DNA of 64,000 bases from Thuidium tamariscinum (lineage: Eukaryota > Streptophyta > Bryopsida > Hypnales > Thuidiaceae). A model generated the notes under the pieces. It was given only the letters and a program-made list of their open reading frames with translations. It had not been told where the DNA came from and did no database searches. This document shows, one piece after another, positions 12,131-23,962 of the stretch. The DNA is taken from contig OX344750.2 in the NCBI GenBank assembly GCA_947034885.2, positions 39,542,821-39,606,820 of the forward strand, written 5' to 3'. The position numbers were made by a program, and so were the translations under genes. Numbering within the stretch: position 1 is the stretch's first letter; each line of letters starts with the position of its first letter.

Positions 12131-13286
12131 TTTTGTTCATCAATTTTTTATTTTTTATTAATTTATACCTCATTGTATCTATTTTATGCGACAAATTGTC
12201 TTTTTTTTCAAATAGTACTATTTCAATTTTTGCTAGTAGTTATAGTATTCAAAATGGTACTTTCAGCTCTCAATTTTTCAAACTAATGATTAAAATTGTT
12301 TTCTTTCATAGTACTTATAGTACTTATAGTATACAATACAAAAATTGCAATTTTGGAAAAATGCTATAAAAAATGGATGGCCTTTCTTACAATGACAATG
12401 ACCATGTATTTCATTGTCATTAGGTTATTCTTCTTACATGTTTCCATAGTGATCAAGAACTTGTAAAGGTAGCAAAAAGTGATAACCAAATGTAACCTAG
12501 CTTTGCTTGTTTATACTTGTAACTAAAACCTTTTGTCACATTATATTATAATCCTTTACTTTTTGATCCCTTCATGTTATGTTTAACTAGAGTTTAGTGT
12601 TATTATTTCCCATGACGAATCATTTTCATTTTGTATAAAAAAAAAAATTGAACATATTTGTATAATTCTACATCATTGTATCTTATCTTTTTTCTATATC
12701 TTTTCCTTCAAATAAAAAAGAAATTAACTTTTATTTTCCATGAACCATTGTCATTTCAAAAAGTTGTGTGGATTTGTCTTTAGGATATAACCCTCAAAAG
12801 ATGGATTGGTCATTGTGGAAATCATCCTTTTGAACTTTGTATAAATCATTTGCTAAAAAATATCCCCCAAACACTGATTTGAGGTCAAAGTATTGTACAA
12901 TACCTCCCTTTAGACCACAAAATTCTAAATACAAACATTTGGACTTTTGTTCTATACATCGTACATAGAAGAAATTTTTGTCATCCATTGGAATGAGGGC
13001 CTCTTTACATATATCAATCCGTAGGTGTATTTATTGATATTAGAATATAAAATATTTTTTAATATTTCTTCTATAGTGTGGAATGCAATGATATTGGTGG
13101 AAGTAATTCTCCTACATTCTTCACTCAGTAATAATTGGTAGAGTTGGTCTTGTATTTTAGTACTTTTTCAATCCACTAGGCTTTACATGTTAGGCCATTG
13201 TTAGTTTCCATAGCATCTTTCTACAATTCATCATCTTAATAGAGTTGGAAATACTAAGAATGAAGTGTGCATTATTACATAACTTG

Positions 13287-14125
13287 TTAACCCCTAAATG
13301 TCCAAGGCCTTTTTGAGCTTCCTAGAATTTTCTATAAATTGCAAAAAATACCAATATTTTGATCAATTATATCAAAAAAATTGAATGGTAACCGTACAAA
13401 TTCAAACTAAAGATGTCAAAGATCACATTGGAAAAAAACCATAGTTAGATCACTTATAGATTAAAAGATAATTATGTTTGATAATGACAGTATTGAAATT
13501 GTGAAAGTGATTTGAAGTCTCTCAACCCTCTTTTGACATGCTAAATCTAAAACATTAAAAGAGATTGGAGGCCTCTGAGAGACTATGAGTTCCTACACTT
13601 TGAGAATGCAAAAATCTGACGTGGCCACAACATCGCCATGTCATTAAATTATCTTAAAAAAGGTAATTTTGGACTTCTTTTTACATTTGGGGACCCCAAT
13701 TTTTTTTGGTAAATGCCATCATGACAGTAGCTGACCGTTTCTGGCACTGTTTTGGGAACAAACGTAAAACAGCCCTTTGCACGCCTCAAACTTCATTTAA
13801 TGAATTGGTCACTAAAAAAATGAGGTTAGAGGGGCAGAGCATGCACATCCTTAATTAACTATTTGTGGCTTCTCAAAATCTATTCTATAAGTTTTAAAAT
13901 GAATTTCTACAATGATGTTTTCTTCAAGATCTATTGTATTTGAGGTTCATTTCTAAGAGCCCTAAGCACTAGAAAATCAAGATTTGTAATGGCCATCCTT
14001 GCACAAAATTGTAAAAAAACACGAATTATTAATAATACTAATCTAGTTGGATTTTATATAACTTCAAAGTATTTTTGACACTAGAATCTGGTGCTTTGAG
14101 CATTCAAGGATTTACTACGTCCTAA
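13287..14125. mobile_element. TTAACCCCTAAA-family transposon, copy d, carrying a nested MITE
   Basis: Starts TTAACCCCTAAATGTCCAAG and aligns on the opposite strand with 6839-7497. The alignment is broken at 13553-13802 by a CATTAG-type MITE. The right end is decayed (CATTCAAGGATTTACTACG). Confidence 0.75.
13553..13802. mobile_element. MITE, CATTAG family, nested in copy d
   Basis: TIRs CATTAAAAGAGATTGGAGGC and GCCTCAAACTTCATTTAATG. It interrupts homology to 6839-7497 between CTAAATCTAAAA and GGTCACTAAAAAAAT, which proves it is an insertion and younger than its host. Confidence 0.82.
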
Positions 14126-14462
14126 CATCTATGGGCCAATGGATGGCAAGTTTAGTCATTTAGAAGAAAAAACACCCATCTTCAACAGTGACACTAAGCC
14201 TAAGTACAATGCATACAAGATTATCTATCAATTAGTACACGTTGCATTAGCTTATCTTAACCCTTAAGTGCTCCAATGTCAGTCCATATTCTAGACAATG
14301 AACTTGCAAGTGTTGGTTAGACCAACAAACTTCTCCATCATCTAATATAATATTCAAATCTTGAAAAGATAACCTTCCTTAATGACCAATACCATGAAAT
14401 TGCAATCAATGATATTTTTTTGCAAAGGTATAAATATAATTATGAAAAAAAAAGGTTTGAGG

Positions 14463-15270
14463 TGTTAAGGGATTAATCTCTAAAAAGCCAGACTGTATTT
14501 TTAGCAATATAGTTCACCATGAAATTTTATTTTATTTTAAATTTCACACAATATATGTCTAAAGGATAGCTTAAGGCCTTACAATTTCTTTTATCTTTTG
14601 ACTACATGGTTAAGAAGTTATTCTATGATATGTAATTTGTAGTTATTAATATAGCAAACAAATGGGCAATTTAGTTTTTTTTATTAAAATTAATTTTTAA
14701 GAAACAAAAATCTAAAGTTGGATTTCTACATTTATATATACATATGAAAAGCTTTAATTCATTCCATTTTGATTGATGAGATGAAAATTATGACTTTTAG
14801 TTTGTGGACAATTATGAATTTTCTACTCTACATGAAACTTTGAAGACCTTTATTTAGCTCAATTTTTAATATAAATCATAGGATTTAGATTGTTTATTTC
14901 AACCTTATAACCATTGGATTGACATCTTTCAATTCAATAACTAAATTATTAGCAATTAAATATTTTGAATCACACTCTATTTCTTTCTACTTATTATTTT
15001 TTTCCCTTTATGTTGTACAATTCCAAATGATTTGAATTTTTTTAAACATGTAGACAACTTGCCTTGAAGAATGAATCCAAAAAAGCACCACCAATATGGG
15101 CATTTTTTCATAAAAATGAAACCTTGTTGAGTGGAGCTACCTTGTTTTTCACAATGCCAAAATAAAGGTTTGTAATGATTCAAACACTAATATCTTGCAA
15201 CCTACAATATGGAAATTTGTGAAATTTTTTCTACATAATTTCAAAACAAAAAACTACAAGTTCCTTAAAA
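14463..15270 (-). mobile_element. TTAACCCCTAAA-family transposon fragment
   Basis: Aligns on the minus strand with 8799-9729 (TTGACTACATGGTTAAGAAG, AAAGCTTTAATTCATTCC, CAAATGATTTGAATTTTT). The right part is lost where the foldback element begins near 15.25 kb. Confidence 0.65.
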
Positions 15271-16228
15271 GAAAATAGGTCCAAAAAAGAATTTCCCACA
15301 AATTTTACACTTGCACAATAGGTTACAAGTCAAAATGGTGATTTTCCATTCCCAAGGAAATAAATTTCACTATTGCTAGCTTTGACACACTCCCAAGGAT
15401 TGAATTTTTTTTGTAATAAGATCATTTCTATGTTGATAAAAAGTGTGCAAAATTTCAAGGCCAAAAAATTCACACAAAAAAAATATATTTGAAATCTACC
15501 AATATGTGCAGTTGTGAGAAACAAATTCACTACTACCAATTTTGACACCCTTCCAAGGGCTAAAGAATTGTTTGTTTACCATGAAATTTTTGTCATGAGA
15601 TCACCTTTATGTTGATATTATGTGTGCCAAGTTTCAAGTTCAAAAGATTCATCCAAAGAAGATATTCAAAATCTACCAACATATATAATTCTGAGAATTT
15701 TTTTTTACATCCACGTAAAACTTTGATCTACAAAATAAAACTTTCCAAAGTGTTGAAAAAACCATTCTCACAACTAGACATATTGGTAGATTTTGAATAT
15801 CTTCTTTGGATGAATTTTTTGAACTTGAAACTTGGCACACATAATATCAACATAAAAGTGATCTCATGACAAAAATTTCATGGTAAATAAACAACTTGTC
15901 AACCTTTAGAAGGGTGTCAAAGTTGGAAATATGGAATTTGTTTTACACTAACTACACATGTTGGTAGATTTCAAATATCTTTTTTTTGTGTGAATTTTTT
16001 GGCCTTGAATTTTGGCACATTTGTTATCAACATAGAAATGATTTCTTGACTAAAATTTCATATCAAAAAGTAAATTTTCAATCCTTGGAAGGGTGTCAAA
16101 ATTAGCAAGAGTAAAAATTTTCTTACAACTATACATATTGGTAGATTTCAAATATCTTTTTTTGAATGAATCTTTTGGCCTCAAAATTTGGGAGACTTAT
16201 TATCAACATAGAAATGATCTCATGACTA

Positions 16229-16640
16229 AGGTAGAACCACCAATAATTGATCATTTAAGGTATTTTAGACATGATTTGGTATAGTGCAAGACAAAGCAAA
16301 TATTTCCAAAGGTGTGATGATAGAAATGATAGAAATTACAAAAACTTTAGAAATTTTATCAGATGAATTGAAATTACTATGAATTTTGAAAGGCAAAAGT
16401 TGGGCTTGACCTATGACCAACATCTAGAGTCATTTGATTCTGATCATCCAAGAATTACTTTCCCACTCATTGCTTCATACTTTCTTACTCATTTATGTGT
16501 CATCAAGTTATTGGTCCAAACCTTCAAGACGTACAAAACGCACATTCCAAGGAAAAAATGGAAATCCAGTCCAACCTTAGTTAGAAATATGGTACCCTTT
16601 TGATTGGTTATTGGGTGGTAATCAAGAATGGGTGGTTCTA
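16229..16640. mobile_element. AGGTAGAACCACC MITE nested in the foldback arm
   Basis: Left end TA|AGGTAGAACCACC; right end GGGTGGTTCTA, truncated against the next repeat. The interior aligns with 47071-48375 once the insertion there is removed (GATTTGGT-TAGTGCAAG, GAATTGAAATT). Confidence 0.75.
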
Positions 16641-16641
16641 A

Positions 16642-17031
16642 TGGAGAAACTCCCAATACCGTCCCTATGCCTTGTAGTGAACCCTAGACTCATCCAAAAC
16701 CATCCCTAGACTGCAATGAATGTATTCGCCAAATGTTTGACTGTAATTCACTCACGCAATTAGAGGATACATACTAAACTTTGATTGCCTCACTGCAGAT
16801 TTTGGTAGTGTTTAAATTTGAGGGCATCTATTGAACAATTTCAGTGGTTCAAAGAGCCAACACTTTGAAGAATTATAGAAATTACATACAACATCCGAAA
16901 AATCTATTTTTTTTATATTCATGATTTTCACTAGCTAATATTTAAAAAATATTATTCTTTTAGAAAAAACTACCTTAACTATATTGAATTCCTTATTGGT
17001 ATGGTTCTGGGTTTTTCTACCTTACTTTAAA
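16642..17031 (+). mobile_element. MITE family with AAACACCCA termini, copy 2
   Basis: Co-linear with 3857-4222, including the ATTCATGATTTTCACTAGC block and the end GGTTCTGGGTTTTTC. It lies directly beside the preceding MITE inside the foldback arm. Confidence 0.65.
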
Positions 17032-17179
17032 GTCTCATGTCCAAAAAAATTCAATCCTTGAGAAGGTGTCAAAGTTGGCAACAATAAAATTTCTTTCCTT
17101 GGGAATGCTAAAATGCCATTTAGACTTGAAAACCTATTGTCCTAGGAACATATGGCACATTCTTAACCCTGTAAGGACA

Positions 17180-17740
17180 GGTTGGTTACCATGGGAGGGA
17201 GGAATCACTAATTCTATTACAGTGCTTGAAGATTAGAAAAGCCCCTAAAGTGGTTTGTTTGAGTGATTTGATCCCGTCACTCATACAGCAAGTGGAGAGA
17301 GAATCTAGGAGTAGTCTAGTGCCTTTATACATGCAAAAATGCTAATTTAAAAAATGTCCTATAGATTGGGTTCTGCCATTTTGGGGGAATCTTGTTCTGC
17401 AAAAAAACCCGAGTGCCTCTATTGCTTTGGAAAGTGCCCATGCCTTATTCCCGATTACCTCAAGTACTCCCGAAAAATAAAAAATTGATGAAAACTTGGA
17501 ATTCTGTCGTCTCCGGAGCGCTCTAAAATCATTCATCGGACACTTAGTATCCTTGGCGTTGCGACAGGGTTATTGAACTTCTATTGATTCATCAACAGCA
17601 TTGGCAGCACAAACTTGTGATCCGGAGTCGGAGATTGAGGAGATGGGAAATCTTTGCGGATGCAGGGAGTGCGGAGGGAATTGTTTAATAATAATGGGTT
17701 AATAGTAGGCAAGAATAATCTGAAGATGGATGACAATTTT
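17180..17740. other. Small moderate-GC island, no gene recognised
   Basis: Sequence at about 17350-17700 is less AT-rich than its surroundings and has no match to other repeats in the window. The 64-residue minus-strand frame (17342-17536) has no recognisable motif. It could be a remnant of a gene or of an unrelated element. Confidence 0.35.
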
Positions 17741-17767
17741 AATTTTAATTTTAATTTTTTTTTAACA

Positions 17768-17786
17768 AATGGATAACCATTGCATT
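17768..17786 (-). repeat. Poly(T)-flanked 3'-tail-like motif
   Basis: AATGGATAACCATTGCATT follows a T-rich run ending near 17763. It is one of six related sites (1071, 4974, 5178, 24872, 28595) in which an imperfect palindrome abuts an A/T run. That arrangement resembles the tail of a non-LTR retroposon, but no body could be defined. Confidence 0.35.
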
Positions 17787-18402
17787 AAATGGATGACAAT
17801 TTCATTAGCAACTTAAAAGACTAACAATTTTTTTAAATCAATAAATAAAAGACTAACAACTCCCCTTCAACATGGCCAAAGGGAAAAGAAAAAGAAAAAA
17901 GAATTTAAACTTTGGGTCACACATTGACATTGAAATCATTAACTAACTTACTTCAAGAGTAAATGGAGAAATGCGGAGTACAACTTAAGGTTTAGGATCC
18001 ACACCTTAATGTAGCTTGAACTTAGTCATGAATATTATAAGTTAGGTCCCTCAAAACCATCACTTTTTGATTGTCTGCCTAGTCATTAGTTGTTATAATT
18101 AGACTTGTCAAATTTTCATAATTTTTTGTTGCTAAGTGAAAAAGAGGTTCCAACGCACCAAAGAATGTAATATTTGGTTATATCATGTGAAAGTTATGAA
18201 GGAACAAAGTTTGGTTTTAAAACAATTTCTTCAACATAGATTCATAATTGGTTTTGGAGATCAATACTAACATAGTGAAGGTGACAATTTAGAATTAGTA
18301 GGACATTTTGGGATGTTGACCTTATCCACTAGGTGACAAAATCATGGGATAGAGGGACAACTAATAAGGTGTATACATCCCAATTAGCATTCACAAAACT
18401 GG

Positions 18403-18761
18403 CTAAATTTCGCTTCATTGCTACTAAAAAATTTCAGTAGCTAAATCTCTATAGGAAAAATCCTTGAAAAAAAAAATTTTAGCTAAGATTTCAACAACCA
18501 ATAGAATTTGATAGCCAATTTGTTACTTACTCTACATTGGAATTAGCATCTCTGTAGTTAGTTATGGGTATTAGTAACCCCCATTATCCTTTACAACTTG
18601 CAAAATCCTTTCTTTTCTAATTTTTTTAATGCCAATTTCTCTCAAGATAGCCAAAGTTGATGCTTATTTATCTTGAAGGTAGCAAATTGCACTAAATCCC
18701 CTAAATTAGGTAGCATATTACACTAAATTCTATAAACTAGTCTTGGGATCATTGATCCCAA
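18403..18761 (+). repeat. Dispersed repeat carrying the empty Helitron site
   Basis: Aligns on the opposite strand with the flanks of the Helitron at 1442-1835. The stretch GATGCTTATTTATCTTGAA near 18660 is the undisturbed target. Its distal side was later hit by the CACTA-like MITE at 18762-18977. Confidence 0.85.
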
Positions 18762-18977
18762 TACTACAAGAGAAATGGGTGTTTTAAATATAGTCCTAGA
18801 AATAACATTTTTAGTAATGACCTTTTTAGGAGACTTTAAATAAGAAATAAGTGTCTTTCTAGTAAAATTCTACTAAAATGACACTTATTTCTTACTTAAA
18901 GTCTCCTAATTAAAAAGGTCATTACTTAAAATGTTATCTCTAGGACTATACTTAAAACACTTCTTTCCCTTGTAGTG
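18762..18977. mobile_element. CACTA-type foldback MITE
   Basis: Ends TACTACAAG and CTTGTAGTG (CACTA consensus with one change), flanked by the 3-bp duplication CAA (18759-18761 and 18978-18980). The two arms of about 100 bp are nearly perfect inverted repeats (GTCCTAGA-ATAACATTTT, GGAGACTTTAAATAAG), so the whole element folds into one hairpin. Confidence 0.92.
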
Positions 18978-18980
18978 CAA

Positions 18981-20638
18981 ATTGCACCTTGCCTATACAT
19001 AGCATCATCACTTGGTATACATCTCAAAAATCAATATGTAAGTATGTGGAAGATACAATTTTGGAACATCTACAAAATAAAACTTTGTCCCTTTCTAACA
19101 TAAGCATATAATATCCAAATGTCACAAGTTGTAGTGCATTGAAACCTCATTTCACTCACTACAACAAAATATGAAAATTTGACCAATCTCATAGTAGTAA
19201 CTAGGCATAGAAGTCGAAAGCGGTGTTTTGGAGGGTACTGAGGGGGATACTTGTCTTATCATAACTATGGTATAGAATGACAAGATTTAGCCCAAATAAC
19301 TTTCATGTCATCTTTGGAGAAAATATTTCAAAGAAAGAAAATATATCAAAACTAGGGTACATTGATTTTTTGAAGTTTTTTGAAAAGTAGATTGTTTTTT
19401 CTTCAGTGATCAATTTTGTCATCCTTCCAACCCTCAAATTCACCATCCTCCTATACCATTGTCTAAACATTTAATTTCCTTTGAATTAAAATTTACATTA
19501 GTTCGAAGCCTCTAATCAACCATAAAATTGTGGGTTTTGAGTTCAAAGTAATAATTTTCTTGCATCCTTGCAAGATTAAAATCAGACATGGCCTTTTATG
19601 ATATAAAGGTCATGAATCCTTCCAGCTCATCTAAGATGGAGTTGACAATGGTAGTCAAAATACTATGCAAAATTAAGAGGATGTAGGATTCAAACTTCTC
19701 ATCTTTTTTTGATTGTTTTATTGTTTAAGTAAGACATCATTCAAAATTTGGAAACAAGGAAAAAAACAAAGTGTCATTCCTCTATAAAATGATGGCATCA
19801 AATGGTCCAATCAACCAATTTTAATGCTTCTCCCAACAAGTCTATATTATTCAACCCCCATCCATCTAATACTTGTCATGGATTCTTCAGGTATTGGCTA
19901 ATATACAATGCCCCATACAAAATGAAATGCTAAAGTTTGATTGAAAGGTAAGTTTTAATCCACCCTTTTTGAAATTCATGTGATGAAAATATTGGCTATT
20001 TTTTTTCATTCACTACATGCTTTTGAATCCTTTCATATTACACCGAGGTTTTATAAGGTCCATTTTTGAAGGTCAACCATGTTTTTTCCAATTTTTTCAT
20101 GTTCAATTTAGGGTATCCCTCCAAATGTATTTTTTGCAAATCAAATTGTATTTTTTGAAGTTTTAGTCTGTTGTTGCATTTGACTTTTGGCTTGTATAAG
20201 ACTACAAATCCATTTTTAGGGTGCAAATTCTCACTACAAGTCAAATTATGTAAATACCACACATTGGCAACTTGGGAGGTATTTTTTTTAATATATTTGA
20301 GAATAATATGACCTTCAAAACTGAATTTGCATTATTTATAGAGAAATAGTGAGGAATTGCCAATTTGCAATTTTTTTACCACTTGAGAATAATGGCAAAA
20401 TAATTCATGTCCAAGGCTAAAAGATTGTATTAAAAATAAAGATATCTTTCCCTCTCCATCATATATTTTACTAATACAACTAATAACCATTTTGATTGAA
20501 AAAAATACAAATTTTGAGATTTTGGTGAATTAATTAGTATTTAGGAGTTTCTCAGTTTACTAGTATAATATAGCAATGCAAGATGTATAAATTTTTACCA
20601 AAGTGAAATCACATTTAATTCTCATTTTTACGGTGTTA
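18981..20638. other. AT-rich gene-less DNA
   Basis: No gene and no element with defined ends seen. Short frames are not protein-like. Confidence 0.4.
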
Positions 20639-21065
20639 GAGCATCTGCAATCCTTCTTGTAGAGGGGACGGTAACTTTACTCTACCGTCAGAAAAACAAT
20701 TTAGAATTAATTGCATGCTCCAATGCAACCGATATGGGGGACTGTAGTTCCACGGTCTCTATAAAGGACAACACGGTATTGGCAAATTCTGTCTTTTTGC
20801 CTGTCCCTTGATACATCTCGGCAAGTTGATTCCTGTGGTCATCATGATGGCAACTTTGTCTTCTCTGCTCTGAAATTTCAACAACCACGCCACCTCGACA
20901 CCTTTTTCGATTGACTTCGAGAAAAATTGCAGATACAGTTTCTCAAAGCGGTCGCGTATTGGGGCTTCTCTAACGAAAATGGGCTTTGCATAATGTAGGC
21001 CTCGTTTTCAGCCCTGGCATTTGCCGTTACAGGGCCTATTTAGAGGGGATGCATTGTAGATGCCC
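20639..21065. mobile_element. MITE with GAGCATCTGCAAT termini
   Basis: GC-richer 427-bp block bounded by GAGCATCTGCAATCC and ATTGTAGATGCCC, with TTA on the left and TCA on the right as imperfect 3-bp duplication. The ends belong to the broad plant GAGCATC(T/C) MITE group, usually assigned to PIF/Harbinger. Confidence 0.7.
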
Positions 21066-22273
21066 TCAGTTCTAAATCCAAACATGTACATCACACTAAA
21101 AAAATTGAGATTCAATTCTCTAATTTTTATTGAATTTTAAAGTTGACACCCACCTACAACTAAACAGTAGGAAACAAATCTTTAATTTATCTCACAAATG
21201 CTATAGAATTTGATATTGGTATATAATCCATTTCTATCCACTAAAGCAATTTAGCCTATTAATCAATTCTAGCCATTTAAGCAATTAAGCAATCTAGGCT
21301 TAGAAAAAGTTGAGGAGAAAATTCCCCTATGTAGCGTATTTAATTTAAGGAGTATTTAATAATTTTTTACATTTTTTTCCCTCAAAAATAAAATTACCAT
21401 AAACTTTTTTGGATGGATATTCTATTTATCCTATTCTCAATATATATAAGCAAACCTATTTCCTCCCAAAATTAATGTAAGTGATAATTGTGGCTTTCAA
21501 TGTACATTTTGTGATTCATCAATGCTTTAAATGTATACTTTTTGGACATTTATGTTGCTCCTATCCATCCTACTATATGTGAGTTGTGACCTAAAATACA
21601 ACTAATTGGAAATATAGCAACCTAATCTATGAAATTGGGAAGCGAGGTAGGAATGAGTGATCAACCTCGTGGATTTTGGCCCAACGGTATTAGTATGAGA
21701 GCATGAAAGTGTGACCATGTTTATAATATAAACACCTATAACATACTCCTTCTATTCCGCTAAAAAGCTCCAAATTAGATAGAATCTTTGTTCCACAAAA
21801 AACCTCCGTTTCTTAATTTTGACCATTTAGTATTAGTTTTTTTTCAAGTTTTTTGTGTTGAATGACCTTACGAGGGCAAGTGAAACAATGTGGGAGCAAA
21901 CCTTAAGATTTGCAAGCTTAGCCTTGCCCATTTAAAGCTCATTGCATAAATTGCTCCTTCAAATACTAGTATTAACAATGCATCATGTACCCACTTTGTG
22001 CCTATGCAAATTTGATTATAAAGTCAACTAGTTTTGTTTTTTTGGGATATTTAGGTTAGAGAAGAAGATTCTAGAATCTTAGTGTTGCCACCACCCTTTA
22101 AATAATTTAAAATAATAGAAGCATCAACATTTCTAAACTATGCTCAAAAATCATACTTTGCACATGGATTTTGGATGTTTAAACAATAGCACCTAAACTA
22201 AACATTTTGCATAGATTTGAGGGATGGGTTCATTGTTCTTCAATGCATGTATTTCTAGCACTATGACTAAAAA
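21066..22273. other. AT-rich gene-less DNA
   Basis: No gene or bounded element recognised. Confidence 0.4.
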
Positions 22274-22624
22274 CATAAGAGGATTTTCAGCTCTTGTACA
22301 AGACTGCGAGTTCCCAAACGCTGGGAACGCATTGGGAACTCTGGGAACGTGATGCTGATGTGGTCGAGCGACTGCCACATCAGAAAATATTAATTTTTTA
22401 TTAATTTTAATTAAATATTAATTTTATTTTTTAAATTAAATTTTTTTTTAAATCATTTTTTTTCTCTTTAATACATTCTGAAGTTTTTTGAAAAAATAAT
22501 TAATTAATTAATTTTTTTCAAAATTCAAAAATTCAGATCAGCAGGGTGCTAGTCTACAGCAGTGGGAACAATTTTGGGGAACATCCCTGAAACGGTCTCT
22601 TCGGGGCCCAAAAATCCTCTTATG
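22274..22624. mobile_element. MITE, CATTAG family (diverged)
   Basis: TIRs CATAAGAGGATTTTCAGC and AAAAATCCTCTTATG. The interior has repeated GGGAAC(G/T)/GTTCCC blocks and an AT-rich centre like the other family members. Confidence 0.72.
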
Positions 22625-23553
22625 AATAGTTAATTTTTTAAAGGGGAAGATTTTAGGAGGTTTATAGTAGAACAGAAGGAGTAGGTTTTTATAGGATATA
22701 TGCATTATTATCATAGAAGGTTATTATAATATAGACTCTTATATCACAGATTTATAGTCTCCTAGACTCATGGCTGACATTTCTAAACTCATATAATAGC
22801 ACCCCTAGGTTTTGGTGTAAAAATGAAATGTAGTAAAATTTTAAACTTAACACTAGCTAATTTTTCCTTGTCATTAGACATACAAAAAATCAATGTATGT
22901 TTTTGTTCCATCTCACTTCCATTGACCCTAAAACTAACCTTTGAAGGCTAGTTGTTCATTGAATAGATAGTTGAAATCCAAATAGGTTCCAATTAAGTCA
23001 ATTTTTATTAGATATTCACAATATTTTGACATATGGTGTGAACATGCAACCCCTTACTTGAAATTTAATTCTTTCCAAATAGGTGCTTGAATCAAAAGTT
23101 ATACTACTTTGAACGTTTTTAGCAACTCAAATAATTTGGGCATCTTTTGCAAAAGCGCTCATCAACTTTTGAAACTTGGTATGTCTACAACTAATAAAAT
23201 ATGGCAAACAACTATCCAAAAGAAACAAATTTTAGTTCTTAAAACACATTTTACGAAGAGTCAAACTTTTTAAGCTATGTCAAGGTGATTTCAAGGAAAA
23301 AAACATTTTATTCTAACTTCAAGTTTTATTATCTTGCAATCTATGATGTCAAAGTTCTTGAAATTTTTCCCTTGCACTCAAATGTTTGTCTCCGATTTTT
23401 CACTGTTTAGATTCTAACAAAAAAAATTCCTCATTGCATAAGAAATCATCAAGAAATGACTAGTATATTGCCAATTCATTCTTGCTTTTGAAACTTTCTG
23501 TGAGCAAACCTAACATCACACACTTATCATTTCAATATTCAACAACCATTTTA

Positions 23554-23959
23554 AAGCATCCCCATGGGCCTCAAAGAATGACTCAGGGAGTGAGGAAACT
23601 TGGGGAATGGCTAGGCCTATGCAAACAAATTGCCCCACGGGAGGCACAGCCAAGCAAGAAGAAAGGCTGGGCCCGGCCAAATTCAACGATGGCTACGCCA
23701 AATGGTAGGAAGTTGGCCTGGCTCAATGTGCTTTAAAAATTAATTTAAATCCTCCTTTTGAGGTACTTTAGCATTGACTATGGGTTTATTTTCTTGGAAT
23801 CTACAACAAAGGTTTTCGTATTCCGAAATTCTTTATTCCCCGTGCTTGTTTGCCATGTTGGGGTGGGGGAAATTTCTTTGGCCGGGCCCAAGCTTCTTCA
23901 ATGACTCCCCAAGCATCCCCTGGCCGCACCTCTCCCTTGCACAGCTTGTGGGGATGCTC
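23554..23959. mobile_element. GAGCATCCCC MITE with TTA duplication
   Basis: 406-bp GC-rich element, ends AAGCATCCCCATG and GTGGGGATGCTC, flanked by TTA on both sides (23551-23553 and 23960-23962). Subterminal GGGCCCGGCC-type palindromes are shared with 29828-30226. Three-base TTA duplication fits PIF/Harbinger (Tourist-like) MITEs. Confidence 0.9.
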
Positions 23960-23962
23960 TTA

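Larger units (their letters stand above)
15250..17170. mobile_element. Foldback element with tandemly repeated arms, interrupted by insertions
   Basis: A large palindrome centred near 15735. Each arm is built of roughly 160-200-bp tandem units carrying GGTAGATTT-AATATCTT and GTGTCAAA/TTTGACAC blocks. The right arm stops at about 16226 and resumes at about 17035, matching the start of the left arm (CCCAAGGAAA / TTTCCTTGGG). The intervening 0.8 kb holds two other MITEs. Long inverted arms made of direct repeats are the hallmark of foldback-type transposons; no transposase is present. Confidence 0.75.
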
